Shown one piece after another: positions 9,245 to 16,807 of a stretch of DNA of 64,000 nt (its first letter is position 1; every line of letters starts with the position of its first letter). The stretch is from positions 1 through 64,000 of the forward strand of contig NZ_JAUNLP010000004.1 in the NCBI RefSeq assembly GCF_030532195.1. The letters are read 5' to 3'. Below the pieces are notes generated by a model. That model saw only the letters and a list, made by a program, of their open reading frames with translations. It did no database searches and was not told the origin of the DNA. Source of the stretch: Corynebacterium sp. Its GTDB lineage: Bacteria; Actinomycetota; Actinomycetes; Mycobacteriales; Mycobacteriaceae. A program made the translations under genes and the position numbers.

Positions 9245-9489
9245 TTTGGTGGGGTAGTGGGGTGCGGCAGGGGTATGGGAGGATTTCCTGGCGTGCGTGC
9301 AAGCCTTGGCACAAGCATGCATCAAAGGGTACATAAAAGCGACAATAAAAACCTTCTGCTACCTGCTGATTTGTGCTTGATGGTCATTTCGGGTTAATCT
9401 TTGCAAGGCTTCACGGAGAGCACAGAGCGAAACCGAAGCGGTCAGTTAAAGGCCACAGAAGTTAAGTTCTGAGTTTGAAGGATGCTGAT

Positions 9490-9562
9490 GCCCCCTTAGC
9501 TCAGTCGGCAGAGCGTTTCCATGGTAAGGAAAAGGTCGACAGTTCGATTCTGTCAGGGGGCT
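9490..9562 (+). tRNA. tRNA-Thr (GGT)
   Basis: The acceptor stem GCCCCCT pairs with AGGGGGC, discriminator T. The anticodon stem TTTCC/GGAAA encloses loop ATGGTAA, anticodon GGT. The T-arm has the usual GTTCGATTC. Confidence 0.94.
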
Positions 9563-9603
9563 CTGTTCTTTTATACGGACATTATGTCCGGGTAGAGAAT
9601 AGG

Positions 9604-9677
9604 GGCGATGTAGCTCAGATGGTGAGAGCGCACGACTCATAATCGTGAGGTCGGGGGTTCGATCCCCCCCATCGCTA
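9604..9677 (+). tRNA. tRNA-Met (CAT), probably elongator
   Basis: The acceptor stem GGCGATG pairs with CATCGCT (one G-U pair), discriminator A. The anticodon loop is CTCATAA, anticodon CAT. The first pair is G-U rather than the C-A mismatch of initiator tRNA, so an elongator is more likely. A tRNA-Ile2 with modified CAT cannot be fully excluded. Confidence 0.9.
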
Positions 9678-9777
9678 CTACGAGCAGGAATGTTCGTTTT
9701 ACCCCGCCTTGCAGTGCAGTAATGCATTAAGGTGGGACATTGTCAGCTAGGGACACAGTCCTTATCGCTGGTGGTGA

Positions 9778-9850
9778 AGGGGCGTGGCTCAATTGGTAGA
9801 GCAGCGGTCTCCAAAACCGCAGGTTGCAGGTTCGAGTCCTGTCGCCCCTG
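9778..9850 (+). tRNA. tRNA-Trp (CCA)
   Basis: The acceptor stem AGGGGCG pairs with CGCCCCT, discriminator G. The anticodon stem CGGT/ACCG encloses a loop with anticodon CCA. Its place just before secE is the usual actinobacterial arrangement. Confidence 0.94.
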
Positions 9851-10103
9851 CAAGTTCCCGTCATTCGGATGCATAAACAAGGCTTCGGGTGGCGGGTTTC
9901 TTTATATCCGCAGTTTCTGCGACTGTGACGCCGCTCAAGGTTTCGCACGGTAGGCGATTCTTTCGGTAGGGTAGATAGTCGGCTAGAATTTACGCACTGA
10001 ATCAGACTTGCGCTGTGCGGTGGATTTTATAGTGGCGTTTCACTGTGGTGTTCACTGTCCAGTATTTTTAGGTCTCATATGCACGAAGTAGCGAAGGAGC
10101 ATC

Positions 10104-10412
10104 GTGGCTGAGGAAAACCCGACTTTCCAGGCGGCTGCTCGCCCGTCCGGTAAGCGCCAGGCAACGGGCGCAGAAACATCTGTGGCGAAGAAGCCTGCGC
10201 GGACGAAGGAGACCAACGAGCTGTCGACTCGTAACCCGATTGTCTTCATCAAGCAGGTTGCGGATGAGATGCGCAAAGTCATCTGGCCAACTGGCCGTCA
10301 GATGGTCACCTACAGCGTTATCGTGATTGCCTTTCTGATTGTCATGATTGCGCTCGTGTGGGGCGTGGACACGCTGGCTGGTCTGGGTGTCCGGTCGGTG
10401 TTGGGTAAGTAA
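10104..10412 (+). CDS. secE: Preprotein translocase subunit SecE
   Basis: SecE is the small essential clamp of the SecYEG channel. The 102-residue product has a long polar N-terminus, then the conserved amphipathic segment FIKQVADEMRKVIWPTGRQ and one transmembrane helix (about residues 70-90), the single-helix form usual in Gram-positive bacteria. The GTG start has a GAAGGAG ribosome-binding site. It precedes nusG, the standard bacterial pair. Confidence 0.95.
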   Translation: MAEENPTFQAAARPSGKRQATGAETSVAKKPARTKETNELSTRNPIVFIKQVADEMRKVIWPTGRQMVTYSVIVIAFLIVMIALVWGVDTLAGLGVRSVLGK

Positions 10413-10444
10413 TCGGCTATAATGTCCTATCAGTGATGCTTTTC

Positions 10445-10478
10445 ATCCCGCCTCCGAGTTCCGGCAGGCGGGATTATT
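10445..10478 (+). terminator. Hairpin after secE, possible weak terminator
   Basis: ATCCCGCC and GGCGGGAT form an 8-bp stem with a 14-base loop. The following sequence (TATTCG) is not a proper T-run, so it may only slow or partly terminate transcription between secE and nusG. Confidence 0.45.
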
Positions 10479-10603
10479 CGTTAGGGCGATTGGCGGGGCG
10501 ACGGTTCGAAGTGCCGCAAGCAGCAGGTCCATGCAGCAGGTCGTCGAGAAGTTAAGTCGCCAATTAAAGTGAGTCGTACAAACAATAAGGGGTTAACAAC
10601 GCC

Positions 10604-11443
10604 ATGAACGATGGTCAGAACATTTTCTCCGATGCGCAGTCCACGGATGCGGAGCAGGCTTCCCAGAGTGCACAGGCAGAGCAGACTGCTGCAGCAGCAG
10701 CGGAGAGCACTGAAGCAACTGCTGCTGAAGCAACCGCTGCTGAGGCCACCTCGCCGGCCGATGCTGAGGCCAAGGCCGTTGCCGATGCCGATGCTGAATA
10801 CCGCAAGCGCCTGCGTGAGTTCCAGCGTGAGCTGAAGCGCCGCCCGGGTGACTGGTACATCATCCAGTGCTACTCCGGCTACGAGAACAAGGTGAAGACC
10901 AACCTGGAGATGCGCGCTCAGACCATGGGCGTCGACGAGCAGATCCACGAGGTCATCGTTCCTGTCGAAGAGGTCGAAGAGCGCAAGGACGACGGCAAGA
11001 AGAAGATCGTCAAGCGCAAGCTGCTGCCGGGCTACGTTCTGGTCCGCATGAGCCTGGATGACCCGTCCTGGTCGGTTGTCCGTGACACCCCGGGTGTTAC
11101 CTCCTTCGTTGGCAGCGAGGGCCAGCCGTCCAAGGTGAAGATCCGCGAGGTCGCCAAGTTCCTCATGCCGAAGGAGACCATCACTGCAGAGTCCCCAGAG
11201 GACGCTGCCAATGCCGACGGCGAGCTGGCAGTGGCCGCTGCTCCGAAGCACGAGAAGAAGACCGTTGCCATCGACTACGAGGTTGGCGAGTCCGTCACCA
11301 TCCTGTCCGGCCCGTTTGCTTCCGTCGCTGCGACCATCTCCGAGATCGACCCGGACACCGGCCGCATGAAGGCTCTGGTTTCCATCTTCGGCCGTGAAAC
11401 CCCGGTTGAGCTGGGTATCGACGAGGTCGAGAAGCTCAACTAA
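10604..11443 (+). CDS. nusG: Transcription termination/antitermination protein NusG
   Basis: NusG binds RNA polymerase and couples it to Rho or the ribosome. The 279-residue product is longer than the E. coli form (181). It has an acidic, Ala/Glu-rich tail of about 75 residues, the NGN domain ([20 protein letters not shown] onward) and a linker insertion rich in Glu and Ala. The C-terminal KOW domain includes [13 protein letters not shown]. Both additions are common in actinobacteria. It lies downstream of secE with 191 bp between them. Confidence 0.95.
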   Translation: MNDGQNIFSDAQSTDAEQASQSAQAEQTAAAAAESTEATAAEATAAEATSPADAEAKAVADADAEYRKRLREFQRELKRRPGDWYIIQCYSGYENKVKTNLEMRAQTMGVDEQIHEVIVPVEEVEERKDDGKKKIVKRKLLPGYVLVRMSLDDPSWSVVRDTPGVTSFVGSEGQPSKVKIREVAKFLMPKETITAESPEDAANADGELAVAAAPKHEKKTVAIDYEVGESVTILSGPFASVAATISEIDPDTGRMKALVSIFGRETPVELGIDEVEKLN

Positions 11444-11497
11444 GCCCCGAGCTTCAATCTGAGCTCAAACCCGAGCTCCAACCCCAAGGGGATTTTG

Positions 11498-11541
11498 ATG
11501 CACGCCTTAGCTGCGGTAACGTAGCCAGGCGTGCATTTTTG
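11498..11541 (+). terminator. Intrinsic terminator after nusG
   Basis: ATGCACGCCT pairs with AGGCGTGCAT, enclosing a second small hairpin, and is followed by TTTTTGTG. It separates nusG from rplK-rplA. Confidence 0.8.
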
Positions 11542-11643
11542 TGTCTTTAACACGAAGTGTGCACCAAAGAATCGTATCCCCGGTGGCTGGCTCCACTTCG
11601 GCGGCACCGCGCTGGCGCAACACGCGCCGAATGCGCAGGTGAT

Positions 11644-11655
11644 CGTCGTAAAGCG
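11644..11655 (+). repeat. Interspersed 12-mer CGTCGTAAAGCG, copy 1
   Basis: Exact copy in the nusG-rplK intergenic region, ending 73 bases before the rplK ATG. The same 73-base distance separates copy 3 from its downstream gene. Confidence 0.8.
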
Positions 11656-11728
11656 TCGGCATCCGGACGGGAGAGTCGCCTTTTCATCGGGGCGGCGCTT
11701 CCCGGTAACTAGGAAGTAGGTTAATCCG

Positions 11729-12166
11729 ATGGCTCCGAAGAAGAAGCTTTCTGCGATTATTAAGCTGCAGATCCAGGCTGGTCAGGCTAACCCGGCTCCG
11801 CCGGTTGGTCCGGCACTGGGTGCCCATGGTGTCAACATCATGGAGTTCTGCAAGGCTTACAACGCTGCAACCGAGAACCAGCGTGGCAACGTCGTTCCGG
11901 TTGAGATCTCCGTCTACGAAGACCGCTCCTTCACCTTCGTTCTGAAGACCCCGCCGGCAGCTAAGCTACTGCTGAAGGCCGCTGGTATTCAGAAGGGCTC
12001 GGGCGTTCCGCACACCAACAAGGTCGGTTCCGTGACCTGGGAGCAGTGCAAGGAAATCGCTGAGCAGAAGAAGCCGGACCTGAACGCTAACGACATCGAG
12101 ATGGGCGCACGCATCATCGCCGGTACCGCTCGCTCCATGGGCATCACCGTCGAGGGCGCTAAGTAA
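11729..12166 (+). CDS. rplK: 50S ribosomal protein L11
   Basis: L11 forms the GTPase-associated centre with 23S rRNA and L10. The 145-residue length and the segments [21 protein letters not shown] and [19 protein letters not shown] are typical. The first of these is the proline-rich N-domain that binds the stringent-response factor and thiopeptides. It starts with ATG at 11729, preceded by AGGAAGTAGG. It is followed by rplA 96 bp downstream, with an exact copy of the 12-mer repeat just after its stop. Confidence 0.97.
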
Positions 12167-12168
12167 GA

Positions 12169-12180
12169 CGCTTTACGACG
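12169..12180 (-). repeat. Interspersed 12-mer CGTCGTAAAGCG, copy 2
   Basis: Exact copy on the minus strand, two bases after the rplK stop codon, in the rplK-rplA intergenic region. Confidence 0.8.
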
Positions 12181-12262
12181 TCGTCATCAACCGTGGTAGG
12201 GCCAGCTTCGGCCCGCTACACACCACAATCCAACCCTTTACTCATTTGAGATTGGACTTTTC

Positions 12263-12967
12263 ATGAGCAAGAACTCTAAGGCATACCGCGCCGCCGCCGA
12301 GAAGATCGACGAAGGCCGCATCTACTCTCCGCTTGAGGCTGCAAAGCTGGTCAAGGAGACCTCCTCCAAGAACTACGACGCCACCATTGACGTCGCCATC
12401 CGCCTGGGCGTTGACCCGCGCAAGGCTGACCAGCTGGTTCGCGGCACCGTCTCCCTGCCGAACGGCACCGGTAAGACCGTCCGCGTCGTTGTCTTCGCCG
12501 CTGGCGAGAACGCAACCAAGGCTGAGGAAGCCGGCGCTGACTTCGTTGGTTCCGAGGAACTGATCGAGAAGATTCAGGGCGGCTGGACCGACTTCGACGC
12601 TGCTATCGCTACCCCGGACCAGATGGCCAAGGTTGGTCGCGTGGCTCGTATCCTCGGCCCGCGTGGTCTGATGCCGAACCCGAAGACCGGCACCGTTACC
12701 CCGGATGTTGCTAAGGCTGTCACCGAGATCAAGGGCGGTAAGATTTCCTTCCGCGTTGACAAGGCTGCAAACCTGCAGGCCATCATCGGTAAGGCTTCCT
12801 TCGACGCCGAGAAGCTGGCCGAGAACTACGGCGCGCTGATCGACGAGCTGATGCGTCTGAAGCCGTCCGCTGCTAAGGGTAAGTACCTGAAGAAGATCAC
12901 CGTCTCCGCCACCAATGGCCCGGGCATCCCGGTTGACACCTCTGTGATCAAGGACTACACCGCCTAA
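12263..12967 (+). CDS. rplA: 50S ribosomal protein L1
   Basis: L1 forms the mobile L1 stalk at the ribosomal E site and in many bacteria represses its own operon. The 234-residue product has the usual features: [19 protein letters not shown] near the N-terminus, [20 protein letters not shown] in domain II and the C-terminal TNGPGIPVD. No clear Shine-Dalgarno sequence is visible before the ATG. A strong terminator follows, so rplK-rplA form one unit. Confidence 0.97.
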   Translation: MSKNSKAYRAAAEKIDEGRIYSPLEAAKLVKETSSKNYDATIDVAIRLGVDPRKADQLVRGTVSLPNGTGKTVRVVVFAAGENATKAEEAGADFVGSEELIEKIQGGWTDFDAAIATPDQMAKVGRVARILGPRGLMPNPKTGTVTPDVAKAVTEIKGGKISFRVDKAANLQAIIGKASFDAEKLAENYGALIDELMRLKPSAAKGKYLKKITVSATNGPGIPVDTSVIKDYTA

Positions 12968-13005
12968 AGCTAGCTAGCTGGCTTACGGCTCTGTAGAGCT
13001 CTTTT

Positions 13006-13060
13006 AACCGTCGCCTCCATCACTTAAGTCACCGCTTGAGTGTGGTAAGCGGCGGTTTTT
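13006..13060 (+). terminator. Intrinsic terminator after rplA
   Basis: AACCGTCGC and GCGGCGGTT form a 9-bp stem around a 34-base loop with an internal CACT/AGTG pairing, followed by a T-run. Confidence 0.75.
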
Positions 13061-13108
13061 GCATTTCCAAAAGACACGACCTGCGGGGTGGGGAAGTGTC
13101 GCGGTAAA

Positions 13109-13120
13109 CGTCGTAAAGCG
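13109..13120 (+). repeat. Interspersed 12-mer CGTCGTAAAGCG, copy 3
   Basis: Exact copy, 73 bases before the ATG at 13194 and 60 bases upstream of its -10 box. Confidence 0.8.
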
Positions 13121-13180
13121 AATTCATAATGAGTAGAAACTAATCGAGCAAAAATGGGTTCACGGGCAAAGTTTGTTGCC

Positions 13181-13186
13181 TAGAAT
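13181..13186 (+). promoter_or_regulatory. -10 box of the gene at 13194 (leaderless)
   Basis: TAGAAT, close to the consensus TATAAT, is followed by seven bases and the ATG at 13194. No ribosome-binding site is present. Confidence 0.6.
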
Positions 13187-13193
13187 CGCGACT

Positions 13194-13826
13194 ATGACAA
13201 TGACTTCCGCAACTGACGACGGGTTGGAGGCGCTGGGTGAAATTGAACGCCTAGCGCAGCTCGACGACGGTTCCGGAATTATCGAAACCCAGCTGATTTC
13301 CTATTTGGATTCGTTGGGCGATGATGCCTATGACATGCCCTGCCTGCGGATTGCCGGGCAGACGCTCTTGGGTGAGGTGCTCACGGGCTTGGGGGAGGAT
13401 GATCGCGTCGCCGCGGTGCTCCGGCGCAATATTGAAGACTCCATTGTGCGCCCGGGGATGACTGAAGAGGACGCGCTGCATGCCCGTGCGGCGCAGGTGG
13501 TCGTGGTGCGGCTGCTGCGCATCATTGCGCGGATGGAGGCCGTAGAGCTTCGAGATGTCGTCGCTGAGCAGTGCCAGCTGCCAGACATTCCGTCGGTGGT
13601 CCGCGTGGCACTGTCGCTTACCGTGGACATCCTCGCCGCCGCGAGCCTCGACGCACATCCGGACGATATGGTGCGCGTGGTACTCGACTACGCGGATCAG
13701 GTGCTTTGGCTTGCCGACGATGACTTGAACGCCTACTTCTCCGAGCTTGAGGCAATCGTGCAGCAACGGGAAAAGGACCTGCAGTTTGGCCGTTTTGGGG
13801 AGCCGGGAGCGGCGAGGTTTCTATAG
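13194..13826 (+). CDS. Uncharacterised protein between rplKA and rplJL
   Basis: The 210-residue product is not recognised. It is acidic, with no signal peptide or membrane segment, and is rich in Leu, Val, Ala, Asp and Glu with predicted amphipathic helices throughout, so probably a cytoplasmic helical-repeat-like protein. The start is set by a near-consensus -10 box seven bases upstream, predicting a leaderless mRNA. Its codon use resembles neighbouring moderately expressed genes rather than ribosomal genes. It breaks the usual contiguity of rplKA and rplJL. I cannot assign a function. Confidence 0.75.
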   Translation: MTMTSATDDGLEALGEIERLAQLDDGSGIIETQLISYLDSLGDDAYDMPCLRIAGQTLLGEVLTGLGEDDRVAAVLRRNIEDSIVRPGMTEEDALHARAAQVVVVRLLRIIARMEAVELRDVVAEQCQLPDIPSVVRVALSLTVDILAAASLDAHPDDMVRVVLDYADQVLWLADDDLNAYFSELEAIVQQREKDLQFGRFGEPGAARFL

Positions 13827-13877
13827 GGATTTTGTGGGGGCTTTGACTGGCCCTAGGTGCCGTTGCGACCAGGGGAT

Positions 13878-13907
13878 TTGGCTATTGACGGGGTGGTCGT
13901 ATAAAGT
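13878..13907 (+). promoter_or_regulatory. Probable rplJ-rplL promoter
   Basis: TTGGCT (13878-13883) and TAAAGT (13902-13907) are separated by 18 bases; an overlapping TATAAA at 13900 would give 16. Transcription from here would start near 13914 and give a leader of about 320 bases. Confidence 0.45.
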
Positions 13908-13913
13908 CTTTAC

Positions 13914-14163
13914 ACGAAGTTTGACCGGCTTCTAAAAGAAGTTGGTACTCAAGTTTCACCGAAGACCGTCGGTCATTCGCTTTGAAAGAAGCGGATTGAA
14001 GGTTTCTGTTGCGTCACTTGTGCGACAGGCGGCCCACGCAGGAGGACTTGGAAGCGCATGCGGTGCTTACTTCACTGGCCAAGCAGGGGCTTGGTGCGGC
14101 GGAGTAGGGACTGTATGAAGAATTGTTGCGCCCCATCCTTTCTGCAAGGATTGGGGCGTTTGT
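13914..14163 (+). promoter_or_regulatory. L10-type ribosomal protein leader with attenuator
   Basis: The long untranslated region before rplJ contains a GACCGTCGGTC hairpin, a GCGACAGGCGGCCCACGCAGGAGG segment split over several helices, and at its end a strong terminator hairpin. This layout matches the L10 leader, where free L10(L12) complex binds the leader and favours termination. Identification is by position and architecture; a covariance-model search would settle it. Confidence 0.65.
14129..14163 (+). terminator. Attenuator hairpin of the rplJ leader
   Basis: CGCCCCATCCTT pairs with AAGGATTGGGGCG with one bulged T, followed by TTTGTGG. The weak T-run fits a partial, regulated terminator upstream of rplJ. 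Confidence 0.7.
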
Positions 14164-14236
14164 GGTATGTGCGCGGTGGGGCCTTCTTATGACCTGGCGG
14201 AAAATTGCAAAGACCAGGAAGGAGGCGAGAGTACAC

Positions 14237-14749
14237 ATGACAGCAAACGCTGAGAAGATTGCAGCTGTTGCAGCGCTGAAGCAGGACGTTGAAGAGTCCA
14301 ACGCTATCGTGCTGACTGAGTACCGCGGCCTGACCGTCACGGAAATCACCGAACTGCGTCGCGCCCTCGGTGCTGATGTTAAGTACTCCGTCGCCAAGAA
14401 CACCATGATCAAGATCGCTGCCGACGAGGCAGGGATCGAGGGTCTTGATGAGCACCTGAACGGCCCGACTGCAGTCGCCTTCATCAAGGGCGAGGCTGTG
14501 GATGCGGCTAAGGCGATCAAGAAGTTCGCCGGTGACAACAAGAACCTCGTGGTCAAGGGCGGCTACATGGACGGTGCTGCAATCGACGCAGCACAGTTCG
14601 AGGCTCTTGCGGATATGGACAACCGCGAGACCACGCTGGCAAAGCTGGCTGGTGCCTTCAACGGCGTTCTGGCGAACGTCGCTGGCCTGCTCGACGCTCC
14701 GACCTCCTCGGTTGCCCGCCTCACTGCGGCTCTCGAGGAGAAGAAGTAA
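14237..14749 (+). CDS. rplJ: 50S ribosomal protein L10
   Basis: L10 anchors the L7/L12 stalk to 23S rRNA. The 170-residue product starts MTANAEKIAAV and has VLTEYRGLTVTEITELRR and a C-terminal helix that binds L7/L12 dimers. The frame extends upstream, but family alignment and an AGGAGG eleven to twelve bases upstream support the ATG at 14237. It is followed by rplL after 124 bases. Confidence 0.96.
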   Translation: MTANAEKIAAVAALKQDVEESNAIVLTEYRGLTVTEITELRRALGADVKYSVAKNTMIKIAADEAGIEGLDEHLNGPTAVAFIKGEAVDAAKAIKKFAGDNKNLVVKGGYMDGAAIDAAQFEALADMDNRETTLAKLAGAFNGVLANVAGLLDAPTSSVARLTAALEEKK

Positions 14750-14873
14750 GCCCGAGCGGCTCGCGACACACTCGCGAAACATTTAACGCGAAAACTTTAA
14801 AAATCACTTTGACGGCTTCGACCCCAGGGATCTCTGAGGGGAGCGGCCGCACCACACTCATAGGAGAATATCC

Positions 14874-15257
<384 letters not shown>

Positions 15258-15305
15258 TTTCATTACTTTCGGCCTCGGTAGCGGCCCAAAGCTACCGCAT
15301 TGTAT

Positions 15306-15347
15306 AAACCGCCAATCCTGGGTTTCCCAGGGTGGGCGGTTTTTTTA
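15306..15347 (+). terminator. Intrinsic terminator after rplL
   Basis: AAACCGCC pairs with GGCGGTTT and inner CCTGGG with CCCAGG; seven T follow. It ends the rplJ-rplL transcript. Confidence 0.9.
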
Positions 15348-15409
15348 TTTATACAGAAACTTCTGCCAAACTGGTCGGGCTGAATAACTCTATAGACTGC
15401 CCCTGCCTG

Positions 15410-15415
15410 TAATGT
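15410..15415 (+). promoter_or_regulatory. -10 box of the DUF3068 gene (leaderless)
   Basis: TAATGT is followed by seven bases and the ATG at 15423. It favours this ATG over the in-frame TTG at 15417. Confidence 0.55.
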
Positions 15416-15422
15416 ATTGTGC

Positions 15423-16394
15423 ATGCTCTCACGGTCGAGAATTTTGTCTATCCTTCTGTTGGGATTAGGTACCGCACTTCTGGCAGCGGGCATTCTGCTG
15501 CCCAAGGTGCTCAATGAGGAACCCAAGATGCCTCTAGACCTCCCTCCAGTCACGTACACGCTGCGTGCGGAAGATGGCGTCTCCACCAAGATCAATGACG
15601 AGGGCAAGCGCGAGGAAGTGCGCTCTCCGCTGCGCCGACAGCTGCACGGTGTGCTCATTGAGCCCGCACATGAAAAGAAGGTCTCGCTGCGCATTGGTGT
15701 CACTGAGATGCGAGAGCTCCCACCCGAGGTCATGGGTACCAACCCGCTGACCGAGCTCATTGATGCCAATATTTGGACCGTGACCATCGACCGTCTCACC
15801 GGTGAAGCGCTGGCCCCTGCCAACCTGGTCGACCGTATGGCCGGCGTGCCGCGCTCGGTGAAGTTCGAGGGCAACTGGGTGAAGTTCCCGGCCAATACCG
15901 AGACCAAGGAGTACCCGGTATTCGATGACATCATGCACGACACCGTGCCCGCAGCCTACGTTGGGGAAGAAGACCGTGGCGGCAACCGTGTGCTGCACTT
16001 CCGCCAGACCATTGACAAGACCAATCTGGCAGAGAAGTACCGCTCCTACGTCTCGCAGCTGACCCAGGACGATAAGTCGGGCTTCATGCAGTACGAAGGC
16101 ACGCGCGACATGTGGGTCGAGCCGAAGTCCGGGTCTGTCATCGACATGGCAGAAGACATCCACATGTGGTGGGAGACCCGTGAGGGCGAACCGATCATGG
16201 ATTACCTGCGCTTCAATGGCAAGATGGATGAGGTCGCTTCGAACCAGCTGCTCGGCGGCGCCTTGACAAACTTCGAGCCTCCAACGCTGCGACCTTGGTC
16301 CATTGGCCTCATCGCCTCCGGTTCGATTTTGGTGTTCATCGCAATCGTGGGTGTCGTTCGCCCCTCGACCCGTCGTAAAGCGCAAGACGCATAA
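15423..16394 (+). CDS. DUF3068 envelope protein
   Basis: The 323-residue product has an N-terminal membrane helix (about residues 7-27), a large extracytoplasmic domain and a C-terminal helix (about 290-312) followed by a short basic tail. This is the DUF3068 layout, often annotated as PorA-family in corynebacteria, though that label does not show it is a porin. It stands alone between the rplL terminator and the rpoB promoter region. Its last codons contain one copy of the 12-mer repeat, which pairs with an inverted copy just after the stop. Confidence 0.82.
   Translation: MLSRSRILSILLLGLGTALLAAGILLPKVLNEEPKMPLDLPPVTYTLRAEDGVSTKINDEGKREEVRSPLRRQLHGVLIEPAHEKKVSLRIGVTEMRELPPEVMGTNPLTELIDANIWTVTIDRLTGEALAPANLVDRMAGVPRSVKFEGNWVKFPANTETKEYPVFDDIMHDTVPAAYVGEEDRGGNRVLHFRQTIDKTNLAEKYRSYVSQLTQDDKSGFMQYEGTRDMWVEPKSGSVIDMAEDIHMWWETREGEPIMDYLRFNGKMDEVASNQLLGGALTNFEPPTLRPWSIGLIASGSILVFIAIVGVVRPSTRRKAQDA
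16371..16382 (+). repeat. Interspersed 12-mer CGTCGTAAAGCG, copy 4
   Basis: Exact copy inside the last codons of the DUF3068 gene. With copy 5 it forms a perfect inverted pair separated by 12 bases across the stop codon. Confidence 0.8.
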
Positions 16395-16406
16395 CGCTTT
16401 ACGACG
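16395..16406 (-). repeat. Interspersed 12-mer CGTCGTAAAGCG, copy 5
   Basis: Exact copy on the minus strand directly after the DUF3068 stop. It can pair with copy 4 into a 12-bp hairpin, with no T-run after it. Confidence 0.8.
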
Positions 16407-16483
16407 GCCATTGCGCCCGCGTCCACTTACGACAGTCGGTGGCCAAATGTGGAATACGACACGCCCGATTTGTCAAGTTTTAC

Positions 16484-16512
16484 TAGACAACTCGATGTTT
16501 TTGATATAGGCT
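16484..16512 (+). promoter_or_regulatory. Probable rpoB promoter
   Basis: TAGACA (16484-16489) and TAGGCT (16507-16512) are separated by 17 bases, in the 413-bp region between DUF3068 and rpoB. A TTGTC/GACAA inverted repeat overlaps the -35 side. The leader would be about 290 bases; I see no defined structure in it. Confidence 0.4.
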
Positions 16513-16807
16513 ATTTCGTTGCGCTGGAATTAGTGTATCTGCCGTCAACTCTTTTACGGTTTGCGCGCGGGGCACGGAGCTATTATGTAGCACCGTTTTA
16601 CCCTGTTCGTGGCTGTTAATGGAGCCTTAACGGCGCTGCTGCGTAGCCGTTCTTCGGCTGGGCAGGAGGGGAATCACTTTCGCGTGTGACCAAAGGTTAG
16701 ACGCAAAGTATCTCGGTGCGCAACAGAAAAATTCCTGCAACTTGAATCGCGTATAAACCAAGCGGGCGGAGCGCACCACCGGTTGCCGGTGTGCTCCACC
16801 GCGTGAG

